39,222 nucleotides of DNA from Accumulibacter sp. (GTDB lineage: Bacteria > Pseudomonadota > Gammaproteobacteria > Burkholderiales > Rhodocyclaceae): the NCBI RefSeq assembly GCF_029255285.1, contig NZ_JAPUVI010000094.1, positions 1 to 39,222 on the forward strand, in the 5' to 3' direction. The notes under the pieces were generated by a model. The model was not told the DNA's origin, made no database searches, and worked only from the letters and a program-made list of their open reading frames with translations. Position numbers and translations under genes: made by a program. Shown here in pieces: positions 25,879-35,122 of this stretch. Each line of letters starts with the position of its first letter. Position 1 is the first letter of the stretch.

Positions 25879-26988
25879 ATGAAGATCGCCGCCGTCGCCC
25901 TGCACCGCTATCGCCTTCCGCTATGCGCCGACTGGCGGACGGCCGGCGGCGGCTTTGCGTGGCGCGAAGGTTGGCTGCTGCGCCTCGACGCGGCTGGTGG
26001 CGCGCGCGCTTACGGCGACTGCGCGCCTCTGCCGATGAGCGGCACGGAGACGCTGGCGGCGGCCGAGCCCGCGCTGCAAGCGCTGGCTCGACGGCTGGTC
26101 GGAAAATCAGCCAGCGACGCCTTGGCGACCCTCGACCGCCGCTCGGCCTGTCGCACGCCGGCGGCACGCTGCGCCGTCGAAACGGCATTGCTCGACCTGC
26201 TGGCGCAGGCCAGCGGCTGCTCGCTCGCCGCTTGCCTGCACGATGGCTGGGCGTCAGCCGACCCGCCGCCGAAGCGATCCACGGTGGCGGTCAACGCGGC
26301 ACTCGGCAGCGTCGGCGAAGTCAGCGAAACGGCGATTCTGGAGGCTTGCCGAGAAGGCTTTCAGGTCTTGAAACTGAAGGTCGGCATCGCTGGAGTGCGA
26401 CGCGAAATCGACCACCTGTGGCGCCTCGCCGACCTTCTGCCGAAGGGCATCTGGTTGCGGCTCGACGCCAACCGCGCCTGGCGCTTCAGCGACGCGTCGC
26501 GCTTCCTGCAATCCTGCGTCGGCCTGCCGGTGGAAATGCTCGAAGAACCTCTGGCCAAAGCACGACTCGATCGGCTGCAGAGCTTGCAGGCCGGCACCCC
26601 GCTGGCTATCGCGGTCGACGAGTCGACCGCCTTTCTCGATCTCGAGCGCCTGCTGCGCAGGTGTTCGGTACGCCGGCTGGTGATCAAGCCGGCCCGCGCG
26701 GGCGGCCTGTTGGCGGCCCGCGCTCTCGCCCGGCGTGCCACCCGTGCCGGGCTCGAGTGCGTCGTCACGAGCAACCTCGACAGTGCCTGCGGGGTTCTCG
26801 CCGCGGCCCACCTCGCCGCGGCTATCGACAATCACCTGGCGCATGGTCTGGCCACCTCGACCTGGCTGAAGCGTGATACCGGTCCTCGGCCGGCCATCGC
26901 CCACGGCCGCCTGTGGCTGCCGGACACTCCGGGCCTGGGCTTTGTTCCCGGTTCGGAGATTGTCTTCGCGCCGCTCGACCTGTGCTGA
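25879..26988 (+). CDS. menC: o-Succinylbenzoate synthase (MenC)
   Basis: The 369-residue enolase-superfamily enzyme dehydrates SHCHC to o-succinylbenzoate, two steps before MenB. The N-terminal capping domain has the family start (L-H-R-Y-R-L-P-L) and G-D-C-A-P-L-P. The barrel has K-L-K-V-G (catalytic Lys pair), L-D-A-N-R-A-W, E-E-P-L, V-D-E-S-T-A (metal ligands D, E, D), and V-I-K-P-A-R-A-G-G (second Lys). All are intact. Length is on the long side because of Ala/Arg-rich inserts. It follows menB on the same strand. menD, menE, menF and menH are not in the window, so the rest of the pathway must lie elsewhere. Confidence 0.9.
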   Translation: MKIAAVALHRYRLPLCADWRTAGGGFAWREGWLLRLDAAGGARAYGDCAPLPMSGTETLAAAEPALQALARRLVGKSASDALATLDRRSACRTPAARCAVETALLDLLAQASGCSLAACLHDGWASADPPPKRSTVAVNAALGSVGEVSETAILEACREGFQVLKLKVGIAGVRREIDHLWRLADLLPKGIWLRLDANRAWRFSDASRFLQSCVGLPVEMLEEPLAKARLDRLQSLQAGTPLAIAVDESTAFLDLERLLRRCSVRRLVIKPARAGGLLAARALARRATRAGLECVVTSNLDSACGVLAAAHLAAAIDNHLAHGLATSTWLKRDTGPRPAIAHGRLWLPDTPGLGFVPGSEIVFAPLDLC

Positions 26989-27077
26989 GAGCCGTCGCGT
27001 GCCGGCGCACGGTGGCGGCCGGGTAGGGTTCCTCGAGGATCGCGCGTCGGGAGGCGTATCGATCGAGTCGGGTGACG

Positions 27078-27572
27078 CTAGTCGAAGTAGCTGCGCGCGG
27101 TTTCGAAGCGCTGCGCGTAATACCGGGCACCGAGATGGTCGATGCGTACCCGGCCGTTGCTCGACGGCGCGTGGACGAAACGATCGTCACCGATGTAGAT
27201 GCCGACGTGCGACAAAGGCGCGTTGCGCGTGTTGAAGAAGACGAGGTCGCCGGGGCGCAGGCCGTCGCGCTCGATCGGCCTGCCGCGCCGCGCGATGTCG
27301 GCCGCGCTGCCGGTGACGTGGATGCCGGCGGCACGGCCATAGATATAGGAAACCATGCCGCTGCAGTCGAGACCCGCGGCCGGGTTCTTGCCCCCGAAAC
27401 GGTAGTCGGTATCGATCAGGCTCAAGGCGTAGATCACCACGTCTTGGGCTTGCGCGCTGCTCGCCGGCCGCTCGACGAGCTTCGCTGCCGGCCGTGGCGG
27501 GGCTGGCGGCGCCGTGCCGCAAGCCGCCAGCAGCAGCGAGATCAGTCCGGCGATGAAGAGATGTGCGCGCAT
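27078..27572 (-). CDS. NlpC/P60 cell-wall hydrolase lipoprotein
   Basis: The 164-residue product has a lipoprotein signal (L-I-S-L-L-L-A-A-C18-G) and a short Pro-rich linker. The NlpC/P60 peptidase domain follows, with catalytic Cys70 in L-D-C-S-G-M-V-S-Y, His122 in L-S-H-V-G-I-Y-I-G and H134 in F-V-H-A-P. Such enzymes cut D-Glu to meso-diaminopimelate bonds in peptidoglycan. I chose the ATG at 27570-27572, which gives the signal peptide directly; an upstream ATG at 27623 would add 17 residues that hide it. The start lies unusually close to the promoter-like sequence at 27580-27608. It is divergent from gabD. Confidence 0.87.
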   Translation of the reverse strand: MRAHLFIAGLISLLLAACGTAPPAPPRPAAKLVERPASSAQAQDVVIYALSLIDTDYRFGGKNPAAGLDCSGMVSYIYGRAAGIHVTGSAADIARRGRPIERDGLRPGDLVFFNTRNAPLSHVGIYIGDDRFVHAPSSNGRVRIDHLGARYYAQRFETARSYFD

Positions 27573-27579
27573 TGGCCGT

Positions 27580-27608
27580 AGTATAAACTGCCGTTTTCCG
27601 GATATCAG
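27580..27608 (-). promoter_or_regulatory. Candidate sigma-70 promoter of the NlpC/P60 gene
   Basis: On the minus strand, CTGATA and TATACT are separated by 17 bases. The -10 box ends seven bases before the ATG at 27572, so transcription would begin at or next to the start codon. No Shine-Dalgarno is visible between. Confidence 0.5.
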
Positions 27609-27617
27609 GGAATTGCC

Positions 27618-29069
27618 ATGCAACTCGCCGACCCCCGTTTGTTACGTTCGAACTGCTATATCGACGGTCGTTGGGAGGCGGCCGATGACGGCCGCACACT
27701 GACCGTCACCGATCCGGCGAGCGCCGAGGTGATCGGCGAAGTGCCCTTGGCGGGCGCCGCCGAAACCGGGCGGGCAATTGCTGCCGCGGCCGCGGCCTTG
27801 CCGGCGTGGCAGGCGAAAACGGCGAAGGAGCGAGCCGTTGTCCTGCGCCGATGGTTCGACCTGATCGTCGCCAACGGCGAGGATCTCGCACGGCTGATCA
27901 CCGCCGAATGCGGCAAACCGATCGGCGAGGCGCGCGGCGAGGTGGCCTACGGCGCATCCTTCGTCGAATGGTTTGCCGAGGAGGGTAAACGTGCTTACGG
28001 GGAAACCATCCCCAGCCCGACCGGCGACCGGCGACTGCTGACGATCCGCCAGCCGGTCGGCGTTTGCGCGGCGATCACGCCGTGGAACTTCCCGTTGGCG
28101 ATGATCACGCGCAAGGTCGCACCGGCGCTCGCCGCCGGCTGCACAGTCGTCGTCAAGCCAGCCGAGCAAACCCCGCTGACGGCGCTGGCGCTCGCTCGTC
28201 TGGCGCACGAGGCGGGCCTCCCGGCGGGTGTTTTCAATGTCCTGACCGGCGATCCGCTGGCTATCGGTGGCGCGCTGATGGCCAGCCCGCTGGTGCGCAA
28301 GCTGTCATTTACCGGTTCGACCGAGGTCGGCCGCCTGCTGATGGCGCAGTGCGCGTCGACGATCAAGAAGCTGTCGCTCGAACTCGGCGGCAACGCGCCG
28401 TTCATCGTTTTCGACGACGCCGACGTCGCCGCGGCGGTCGATGGCGCACTCGTCGCCAAGTACCGCAACACCGGCCAGACCTGTGTCTGCGCCAACCGGC
28501 TGCTGGTCCAGGACGGTGTGTACCCGCGTTTCGTCGAGGCACTGACGGAGCGCGTGCGCGCGCTGAAAGTCGGACCGGGCAGCGAGGAGGGGGTCACGCA
28601 AGGGCCCCTGATCGACGCGGTGGCGCTGGCCAAGGTCGAGGAGCATGTGGCCGACGCGCTGGCCAAGGGGGCGCGCCTGCTTACCGGGGGTGTCCGCCAT
28701 CCGCGTGGTGGCACCTTCTTCGAACCAACTGTCCTGGCCGATGTGACGCCCGCCATGCGCGTCGCGCGCGAAGAAACGTTCGGGCCGCTGGCGCCCGTGT
28801 TCCGCTTCGCCAGCGAGGCAGAGGCGATCAGCATGGCCAACGACACGGAGTTCGGCCTGGCGGCCTACTTCTATTCGCGCGACGTCGCGCGCTGCCTGCG
28901 CGTTGGCGAAGCGCTCGAGTACGGCATGATCGGCGTCAATACCGGCCTGATCTCGAACGAGGTGGCGCCCTTCGGTGGCGTCAAGCAGTCCGGCATCGGT
29001 CGCGAAGGCTCGCGGCATGGGCTCGAGGAGTACCTCGAAATCAAGTACCTGTGTTTCAGCATGACGTAA
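27618..29069 (+). CDS. gabD: Succinate-semialdehyde dehydrogenase (NADP+)
   Basis: This 483-residue aldehyde dehydrogenase matches GabD, oxidising succinate semialdehyde to succinate in 4-aminobutyrate breakdown. Visible features are P-W-N-F-P-L-A-M-I-T-R-K near 150, K-P-A-E-Q-T-P near 180, the F-T-G-S-T-E-V-G-R nucleotide loop, the general base in L-E-L-G-G-N-A-P, the nucleophile in N-T-G-Q-T-C-V-C-A-N-R, E-E-T-F-G-P and the ending G-I-G-R-E-G-S-R-H-G-L-E-E-Y-L-E-I-K-Y, typical of GabD. A second cysteine two residues after the nucleophile is also found in the family. The AGGGA ribosome site precedes the ATG. No gabT is adjacent. The downstream gene starts 16 bases after its stop. Confidence 0.93.
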   Translation: MQLADPRLLRSNCYIDGRWEAADDGRTLTVTDPASAEVIGEVPLAGAAETGRAIAAAAAALPAWQAKTAKERAVVLRRWFDLIVANGEDLARLITAECGKPIGEARGEVAYGASFVEWFAEEGKRAYGETIPSPTGDRRLLTIRQPVGVCAAITPWNFPLAMITRKVAPALAAGCTVVVKPAEQTPLTALALARLAHEAGLPAGVFNVLTGDPLAIGGALMASPLVRKLSFTGSTEVGRLLMAQCASTIKKLSLELGGNAPFIVFDDADVAAAVDGALVAKYRNTGQTCVCANRLLVQDGVYPRFVEALTERVRALKVGPGSEEGVTQGPLIDAVALAKVEEHVADALAKGARLLTGGVRHPRGGTFFEPTVLADVTPAMRVAREETFGPLAPVFRFASEAEAISMANDTEFGLAAYFYSRDVARCLRVGEALEYGMIGVNTGLISNEVAPFGGVKQSGIGREGSRHGLEEYLEIKYLCFSMT

Positions 29070-29085
29070 TGGCGAGTGGCCTGCG

Positions 29086-29760
29086 ATGAAGCTCATCATC
29101 TTGCTTTCCTTCATCGGCTTGATCGTCGCGACGATCTTTTGGTGGCGCGCGCTGCTCAGGCAGCGCGCCGAGTTCATCGACCGCTATCCCTACGCGAAGC
29201 TTCTCGACCGACGGCTGGCGGCGCGCCGGCCCGAGTTGAACGCGGCACAGCGCGGGCTGGTGTTCGACGGTTTGCGCGAGTATTTTCAGATCTGTCGCGA
29301 GGCGGGAAATCGCCTGGTGGCGATGCCTTCGCAGGCGGTCGACGACGCCTGGCACGAGTTCATCCTGTTTACCCGTCAGTATCGGCAATTCTGCGACCGC
29401 GGCCTCGGTCGTTTCCTGCACCACACGCCGGCCGAAGCCATGCGCACACCGGTGGACGCGCAGGACGGCATCAAGCGCGCCTGGCGTCTGTCGTGTCGAC
29501 GCGAGGGAATCGATGCGCAGCGGCCGGCGTCGCTGCCGAGCTTGTTCGCGCTCGACGGGCTGCTCGGCATTACCGGTGGCTTCGTCTATCAGCTCGACTG
29601 TCTCGCTGCGGCGTCGGCCGGCACGGCGAGCGGCTTCTGCGCCGGCCACATCGCTTGCGGCGGGGGTTGCGGTGGCAGTAGCGGCTGCGCCGGTGATGGC
29701 GGCAGTTCGTCCGCTGACGGCGGCTGTGGCGGGGGAGGTTGCGGCGGCGGTGGCGATTGA
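29086..29760 (+). CDS. Membrane-anchored protein with Gly/Cys-rich tail (GRDP-like), unknown function
   Basis: The 224-residue protein has an N-terminal membrane helix (L-I-I-L-L-S-F-I-G-L-I-V-A-T-I-F-W-W), a helical domain with V-D-D-A-W-H-E-F-I-L-F-T-R-Q-Y-R-Q-F-C and F-L-H-H-T-P, and a final 40 residues of Gly, Ser and Cys repeats (G-G-G-C-G-G, S-S-G-C, G-G-G-G-C-G-G-G-G-D). The D-x-x-W-H-x-x-I-L-x-T-x-x-Y-x-x-F-C block is that of plant and bacterial glycine-rich-domain proteins, whose function is unknown. The spaced cysteines could bind metal or form disulfides. It is 16 bases downstream of gabD and probably in the same transcript. Confidence 0.7.
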   Translation: MKLIILLSFIGLIVATIFWWRALLRQRAEFIDRYPYAKLLDRRLAARRPELNAAQRGLVFDGLREYFQICREAGNRLVAMPSQAVDDAWHEFILFTRQYRQFCDRGLGRFLHHTPAEAMRTPVDAQDGIKRAWRLSCRREGIDAQRPASLPSLFALDGLLGITGGFVYQLDCLAAASAGTASGFCAGHIACGGGCGGSSGCAGDGGSSSADGGCGGGGCGGGGD

Positions 29761-29927
29761 TCGTTGGCCGCAGAACGACGACCGGAACCGCAAGACTCGC
29801 CGCGCCTCACCACCCGCCGTCTGAGCCGACCGCGATATCGCCTGCCGGGTGTTTGGTCGGGCCGTTTGGCGTCAGCGGTGCGTCAAGCGCCGGCTGGCCG
29901 ACGCGACGCGTCAGGGATGGCACGGCT

Positions 29928-30806
29928 TCAGACGCCGTGTTGTTTGAACCACGCCTGCAGCCGCCGCCAGCCGTCCGCCGCTTCTTCTTTGCGGTAGCTG
30001 GGTCGGTAGTCGGCGTGAAAAGCGTGCGGCGCGCCATCGTAGACGTGGATCGTCGACGCTTTGCTCGGCGCGTTGGCGGCGCTTGACAGGGCTTGGCGCA
30101 TTTGCGCGACGGTGTCCAACGGAATGCCCTGATCGGCGCCGCCATAAAGCCCGAGTACCGGTCCGTGCAGCTTGGCGGCAATGTCCACCGGCTGCTTCGG
30201 GGTCAGCTCGCTGGCCGGGCCGACGAGTCGGCCGTACCAGGCGACGCCAGCCTTGACTTGCGGGTTGTGCGCGGCGTAGAGCCAGGTGATCCGGCCGCCC
30301 CAACAAAAACCGGTGATGCCGAGTCGGGCAGCGTCGCCACCGTTGGCCGCGGCCCAGGCGACGCAGGCATCGAGATCGGCCATGACCTGCGCGTCCGGCA
30401 CCTTGCCCACGATGTTGCTCAGCAGATCCTGGACGTTGGCGTACTGCCGCGGGTCTCCCTGACGGGCAAAGAGTTCGGGCGCGACGGCGAGGTAGCCGAG
30501 TTTGGCCAGGCGCCGGCAAATATCCTTGATATGCTCATGTACTCCCCAGATCTCCTGCACCACGAGGATCACCGGCCAGTTGCCGCCCGCTGCCGGCTGC
30601 GCGCGATAAGCCGGCAGCTCGCCGCCGGCGGCGGCAATCTTGATTTCGCCGGCGCTCAGGCCGGCGCTGTCGGTGCTGACCACCGTTTCCGCCGCCACTG
30701 GCTGTACCGCCAGCGCGAAGCCGGCGCCCAGCGCGGTGACGACGAACTGGCGGCGACTGAAGGGAACGGCAGGAACGAGACTGTCGAAATCGGACGAATG
30801 CGTCAC
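29928..30806 (-). CDS. Dienelactone hydrolase family protein, exported
   Basis: I chose the GTG at 30804-30806: a perfect AAGGAGAG ribosome site precedes it, and an upstream ATG at 30854 has none. The resulting 292-residue product carries a Tat-like signal ([19 protein letters not shown]) and then an alpha/beta-hydrolase of the dienelactone hydrolase type. Features are [16 protein letters not shown], nucleophile Cys168 in G-F-C-W-G-G, Asp in Y-G-G-A-D-Q-G-I-P and His in A-P-H-A-F-H-A-D-Y. Classic members open lactones in chloroaromatic breakdown, but exported relatives are common and act on unknown esters. Its start region is divergent from the small ORF and AhpD-like gene, with an inverted repeat between. 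Confidence 0.9.
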   Translation of the reverse strand: MTHSSDFDSLVPAVPFSRRQFVVTALGAGFALAVQPVAAETVVSTDSAGLSAGEIKIAAAGGELPAYRAQPAAGGNWPVILVVQEIWGVHEHIKDICRRLAKLGYLAVAPELFARQGDPRQYANVQDLLSNIVGKVPDAQVMADLDACVAWAAANGGDAARLGITGFCWGGRITWLYAAHNPQVKAGVAWYGRLVGPASELTPKQPVDIAAKLHGPVLGLYGGADQGIPLDTVAQMRQALSSAANAPSKASTIHVYDGAPHAFHADYRPSYRKEEAADGWRRLQAWFKQHGV

Positions 30807-30830
30807 GTTTCTCTCCTTACAGGGATAAAG

Positions 30831-30868
30831 GTTGTTGTTTATTTTGTGTATCATGCCATGACAACAAC
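30831..30868. promoter_or_regulatory. Inverted repeat in the divergent promoter region
   Basis: GTTGTTGT (30831-30838) and ACAACAAC (30861-30868) flank an AT-rich 22-base spacer between the dienelactone hydrolase start and the small ORF at 30891. It could be an operator for both transcripts. Confidence 0.35.
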
Positions 30869-30890
30869 TACTCGGACCATGGAGAACTCT

Positions 30891-31055
30891 ATGAATTCAC
30901 CCGATTACCACACCCCTGCAATTCGGCCAGGGGAGCGAAGCGCGCGCCTCGTCCACCCTGTTGGCCCGGTGGCCTTCGTTTTCATGGTGCGCGGGGTGGC
31001 GTCGTGCCCGACTGCCGTCGAGTCGAAACCGCGCTCCGCCGCGAGGAGGGGTTGA
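30891..31055 (+). CDS. Small ORF (54 aa), unknown, possibly coupled to the AhpD-like gene
   Basis: The ATG at 30891 follows GGAGA at suitable spacing and the frame ends in TGA three bases before the ATG of the AhpD-like gene. The product reads [16 protein letters not shown] ... [11 protein letters not shown] and is basic overall; I recognise no family. It may be a real small protein or a leader peptide whose translation opens the next ribosome site. Confidence 0.4.
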   Translation: MNSPDYHTPAIRPGERSARLVHPVGPVAFVFMVRGVASCPTAVESKPRSAARRG

Positions 31056-31058
31056 GTA

Positions 31059-31637
31059 ATGGACAAGCCGATCAGTCGTTTCCCGGTTCCGGCCATCGCC
31101 GAGTTGCCCGAAGACGTGCGCCAGCGCATTCTCGCCGTGCAGGAGAAGTCCGGTTTCGTTCCCAACGTCTTTCTCACTCTGGCCCACCGGCCGGACGAGT
31201 TCCGCGCCTTCTTTGCCTACCACGATGCGTTGATGGAGAAGGACAGCGGGCTCAGCAAGGCCGAGCGCGAGATGATCGTCGTCGCCACCAGCGGCGCCAA
31301 CCAATGCCAGTATTGTGTCGTGGCGCACGGCGCCATCCTGCGCGTGCGCGCCCGCAATCCTCTGCTCGCCGACCAGGTTGCCGTGAACTATCGCAAGGCC
31401 GACCTCACGCCTCGACAACGGGCGATGCTTGATTTTGCACTCAAGGTGGCTCTCCGCGCGGCCGAGGTCGACGATTCCGACCTGGCAACGCTGCGCGAGC
31501 ATGGCTTCAGCGATCAGGACATCTGGGATATCGGCGCCGTGGCGGCGTTCTTCGCGATGTCGAATCGCCTGGCGAACATGACTTCGATGCGCCCCAACGA
31601 CGAGTTCTTCCTGATGGGGCGACTGCCCAAGTCTTAG
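31059..31637 (+). CDS. Peroxidase-related AhpD/CMD-family protein
   Basis: The 192-residue protein is of the uncharacterised peroxidase-related (alkylhydroperoxidase AhpD core) family. The carboxymuconolactone-decarboxylase-like fold carries the redox motif Q-C83-Q-Y-C86-V-V-A-H90-G, expected to reduce peroxides or partner proteins. Conserved blocks are F-V-P-N-V-F-L-T-L-A-H-R-P, S-K-A-E-R-E-M-I-V-V-A-T-S and the family ending N-R-L-A-N. GGAGGGG lies upstream of the ATG. It is divergent from the exported dienelactone hydrolase, and the two could share control during oxidative or aromatic stress. Confidence 0.9.
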   Translation: MDKPISRFPVPAIAELPEDVRQRILAVQEKSGFVPNVFLTLAHRPDEFRAFFAYHDALMEKDSGLSKAEREMIVVATSGANQCQYCVVAHGAILRVRARNPLLADQVAVNYRKADLTPRQRAMLDFALKVALRAAEVDDSDLATLREHGFSDQDIWDIGAVAAFFAMSNRLANMTSMRPNDEFFLMGRLPKS

Positions 31638-32039
31638 GCGGTGGCCCGACACGCCAAGTGCGCCTGGTCGCAGAGCTCCCGTTGGTGAATCCTGTAACCG
31701 CCCATGGCCGACCCGAACGTTCGGCCAGAGCGGCGCCGCGACTTGCTGCGACGACTTTTTCCGCGCGTTTGAGGGGGGCAGGCGAACGATGACGACGACC
31801 GGCCGGCTTCGCCGCTCCTGGCGCGGTCTATTCGCCCGGCTCCTGCTCAGGCAACTGGCGAGTGCATTCAATACCCAACGGTTGTCCCAGCGCGTTCTGG
31901 TGCCGCAGCTCATCGGGCGGCTCGACCGCTATCCGATCAGTCTTGGTTTCCTCGATCGCTCGGCGCCTGCCTGCTGCGCCAACCGGGCAGCGTGCCATCG
32001 GCCGGTGGCGACTGAGCGACACCGCTGCTAGGCGGCACC
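31638..32039. other. Intergenic region before the hybrid kinase; one weak ORF
   Basis: It contains a perfect 12-bp palindrome CCGAACGTTCGG at 31713-31724 and a possible ORF at 31789-32031 (ATG after GAGGGGGGCAGG). The ORF would give an 80-residue basic protein, M-T-T-T-G-R-L-R-R-S-W-R-G-L-F-A-R-L-L-L-R-Q-L-A, without recognisable family and stopping nine bases before the kinase start. It may be real or just upstream sequence. Confidence 0.35.
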
Positions 32040-34700
32040 GTGCGCAAACGCCTGTCGATCTATTCCTCGCTGATTCTTCTTTTCGGCTTGCTGGCCGGGG
32101 TTTCGCACTGGACGAGTTTTCTCGTCTCCGACGATGCGCTGCAGGCGGTCATCGCCGCACGCGAGATCGACAAGGTGCAGACCATCGGGCAGGTGATCGA
32201 AGAACTGATCGCCCAGGAGTCACGACGGGCCCGGCTGACGGCGCGCCTGACGGCCGCCCGCAACAGTGTCGGCAGGAACTTGGCAGAGTCCAGGGCAGGC
32301 GCCTCGGAATCGCTCGCGGAGGTGCTCGACGACGCCATCGGGGCGAGCCAGGTGGCGGTGCTCGGAGTGATGGACAGGCGCGGAGTCGCCGCCGGCTTGC
32401 GCACCGTCGACCCGCCGAGGCATGGCGACCTGGCGCAGTCCTGGGGCATTTTGGAAGCGCTGTCTGGTGACAGCCAGATGTCCAGTTCGCTCGAGTCGGG
32501 GGACCTGACCCTGCTGGCGACCGAGCCCGTACGTTGGCAAGGAAAGGTGGTCGGCGCGATCATCGCCGGGGTTCGCGTCGACTCGCCCCTGCTGAGGAAG
32601 ATCGGCGAGGACGTCGGCAGTACCTTGTTTCTGGTGTCGAAGACCGGGCAACTCTTGGCCGCCTCGTCCGAAGAGCAGGCCTATGCCCTGGATGTAAAAG
32701 CGGTCGACGAAGCACTGAGCCAGAAGGTCCCGATCTACCGCAACGACCGCGTCAGCTACCAGACGCTCGCCTATGTGCCCGTGACCATCATCGACGATGC
32801 TTTCGTCCTGATCGCCGCGATCGACAGTTCCGAGGCCTATGCGCTCCTCGCCCGCGCCAAGCGAAACTCGGCAATGTATACCGTGGCCATCCTGGCGGTC
32901 AGCATCCTGCTCGGGATTCTGCTCCTGCGCTGGGTGTTGAGTCCCTTACAGGCCTTGCGCCACAGGGCCCAGTCGCTGGCCGTCGAGATCACCGGCAGCC
33001 GCATCAGCGCGGACTCGAGAAACGAAGTGCAAGCGGTGGTCGAAGTTCTCGAAACGCTGACCGATCGGCTGGTCAGGCGCAACGTCGAGCTGGACGAGGC
33101 CAAACGGGCGGCGGAAGCGGCCAACGCCGCCAAGTCGCAGTTTCTCTCCAGCATGAGCCACGAAATCCGGACGCCGCTCAACGGCATGCTGGGAATGGCC
33201 GAGGTGCTCGAGCGAACGCCTCTGACGCCCGATCAGGAACGTTACCTGCGCGCCATCACCGGGGCCGGCCAGTCCCTGCACGGGTTGTTGGGTGACATAC
33301 TCGATCTGGCCAAGATCGAGTCCGGAAAAATCGTTCTGGAAGAGGTGGACTTTGATCTGCGGGCGCTTCTGGCCCAGGTCGCCGACACTTTTCGGGAGTT
33401 GGCGTCGGCTCGCGGCGACTGTCTGGTGGCCGATTTCGCCCTGCCGGCAACCTTGCCCGTGCGCGGCGACCCGACTCGTTTGCGCCAGGTCTTGTCCAAT
33501 CTGCTCGGCAACGCCATCAAGTTCACCGAGCGCGGATGCATTACGCTGAGCGCTGCCCGGCTGGCTCCCCGGACCGGGGAAACACGCCAGTGGTGGCGCT
33601 TGAGCGTACGCGATACCGGCATCGGCATCGATCGGACGGCCATCGGCCGGCTGTTTCGGCCCTTTGTCCAGGCCGACCAGTCCACCACTCGCCGTTTCGG
33701 AGGTAGCGGACTTGGCCTGGTGATCTGCAAGCATCTGGCCGAATTGATGGGCGGCACCATCGCCGTCCAAAGTACGGTTGGCGTGGGCAGCACCTTCACT
33801 GTCGAGTTGCCTCTTGCCGAAGCCTCGTCACCGCCGGTCGGCGAAACGGTGGCCTGCCCGGTGCGATACGAACTCCACGGTCGAGTCCTCGTCGCTGAGG
33901 ACAATCCGGTCAACCAAGTGGTGATCGAAGCGATGCTGGGACAACTCGGCATCACCCCGACGATCGTCGACAATGGCCGCCTGGCGGTCGATGCGCTGAG
34001 CCGGGCGCCGTTCGACCTGCTGCTCATGGACTGCCAGATGCCGGTCATGGACGGCTATCGGGCGACGGAAAGCATTCGCGCGTTGCTGTCGCCAGTGTCC
34101 CGTATTCCGATCGTCGCGCTCACCGCCAACGCGTTGCCCGAAGATCGCCAGCGCTGCCTCGACGCGGGCATGAACGATTACCTGAGCAAGCCGATTCGCC
34201 TCGACGTCCTGGCTTCCTGCCTGTCGCGCTGGCTGCCGCGAAGTGTTGCTCGATCGTCGGACTCGCAGGAGTTGCCGGATGCGCGGCCTGTGCCGCCGCC
34301 GGTCGACGTGCTTCCGGTGGCGCGGACGATCGCGCCAGCAAGCTCCGTGCTGGATCGCGGCGCCATGTTCGACAATCCCGATTTCGCCGGCGTCAGCGAC
34401 GGTCGTCTGGTGAGGGAGGTGGTCGAGCGCTACCTTGCCGATTCACCAACGCTGATCGCCGCGATCAGCGCCGGTGTGCAGAACGACGACTGGCCGCAAC
34501 TGGTGCGTTCGGCGCACAGCCTGAAGTCGTCGAGTGCGACGGTCGGGCTACCGACGCTGGCCGTCATCGCGGCGCGAATCGAAGCGCTGGCCAAGCGCGA
34601 GGATGGTTTTGGCATCGCCGGGGAACTACCTGCTCTGCAGGACACTTTCGACGAAGCCTGTCGGGAGCTGCGTCTCGAGCTCGAGCACTTGGTACGATAA
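32040..34700 (+). CDS. Tripartite hybrid sensor histidine kinase (BarA-like)
   Basis: The protein is 886 residues, starting at a GTG with only a weak ribosome site. A first membrane helix ([15 protein letters not shown]) and a second at about 283-302 enclose a periplasmic Cache-like sensor. HAMP, HisKA with H374 in [13 protein letters not shown], HATPase ([21 protein letters not shown]), a receiver with D664 ([12 protein letters not shown]) and a C-terminal Hpt domain with H826 ([13 protein letters not shown]) follow. The phosphorelay is therefore complete up to the Hpt. No response regulator is adjacent, so the final target is elsewhere; a UvrY/GacA-like partner is the usual one for BarA proteins. 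Confidence 0.9.
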   Translation: MRKRLSIYSSLILLFGLLAGVSHWTSFLVSDDALQAVIAAREIDKVQTIGQVIEELIAQESRRARLTARLTAARNSVGRNLAESRAGASESLAEVLDDAIGASQVAVLGVMDRRGVAAGLRTVDPPRHGDLAQSWGILEALSGDSQMSSSLESGDLTLLATEPVRWQGKVVGAIIAGVRVDSPLLRKIGEDVGSTLFLVSKTGQLLAASSEEQAYALDVKAVDEALSQKVPIYRNDRVSYQTLAYVPVTIIDDAFVLIAAIDSSEAYALLARAKRNSAMYTVAILAVSILLGILLLRWVLSPLQALRHRAQSLAVEITGSRISADSRNEVQAVVEVLETLTDRLVRRNVELDEAKRAAEAANAAKSQFLSSMSHEIRTPLNGMLGMAEVLERTPLTPDQERYLRAITGAGQSLHGLLGDILDLAKIESGKIVLEEVDFDLRALLAQVADTFRELASARGDCLVADFALPATLPVRGDPTRLRQVLSNLLGNAIKFTERGCITLSAARLAPRTGETRQWWRLSVRDTGIGIDRTAIGRLFRPFVQADQSTTRRFGGSGLGLVICKHLAELMGGTIAVQSTVGVGSTFTVELPLAEASSPPVGETVACPVRYELHGRVLVAEDNPVNQVVIEAMLGQLGITPTIVDNGRLAVDALSRAPFDLLLMDCQMPVMDGYRATESIRALLSPVSRIPIVALTANALPEDRQRCLDAGMNDYLSKPIRLDVLASCLSRWLPRSVARSSDSQELPDARPVPPPVDVLPVARTIAPASSVLDRGAMFDNPDFAGVSDGRLVREVVERYLADSPTLIAAISAGVQNDDWPQLVRSAHSLKSSSATVGLPTLAVIAARIEALAKREDGFGIAGELPALQDTFDEACRELRLELEHLVR

Positions 34701-35122
34701 AGCGTTCTGATTTTCAGGCTGTTTTCACGTCTGGGGCGATTGCCAACCGTCCCCTGCGACGCGTCGAGGTCGAGGGGGGAACGCACGAGGAGGCGCCCAG
34801 GGCGGCCGAACGCCTGGCGAATAGGGCGATCTTCGCCTGGCGCGGCGGCAATTTCGTTGTTCGGCATGTCCGCTTTCCCAGGGCTGGCAGGCGCGGCATC
34901 CGCCGCGTCGGACTCGCTGTTCTTGCGCCAAGTCTCGCCGGCCAGCGTCAGCGCACCGGCTTTGGAATCCCCGCCAGTCCGGCCTCATCGATCCTGTCCT
35001 GACTTCGGGATCCACTTCCGCCTCCCGGAGCCGCCGCCGTTGCGTCGGGCCGGTTTACGCTAGACTGGCGGCGTTCCGGAAATCAGCCCCAGCGGACGTC
35101 ACCTTCCGCGCCCGCCTGCCCG
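34701..35122. other. Intergenic region, hybrid kinase to ATP-grasp gene
   Basis: About 420 bases without a convincing gene: minus-strand frames here are Arg/Pro-rich and have no start signal. TAGACT at about 35061-35066 could be a -10 box for the ATP-grasp gene, but the spacing to TTGCGT (35040) is only 15 bases. Confidence 0.35.
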
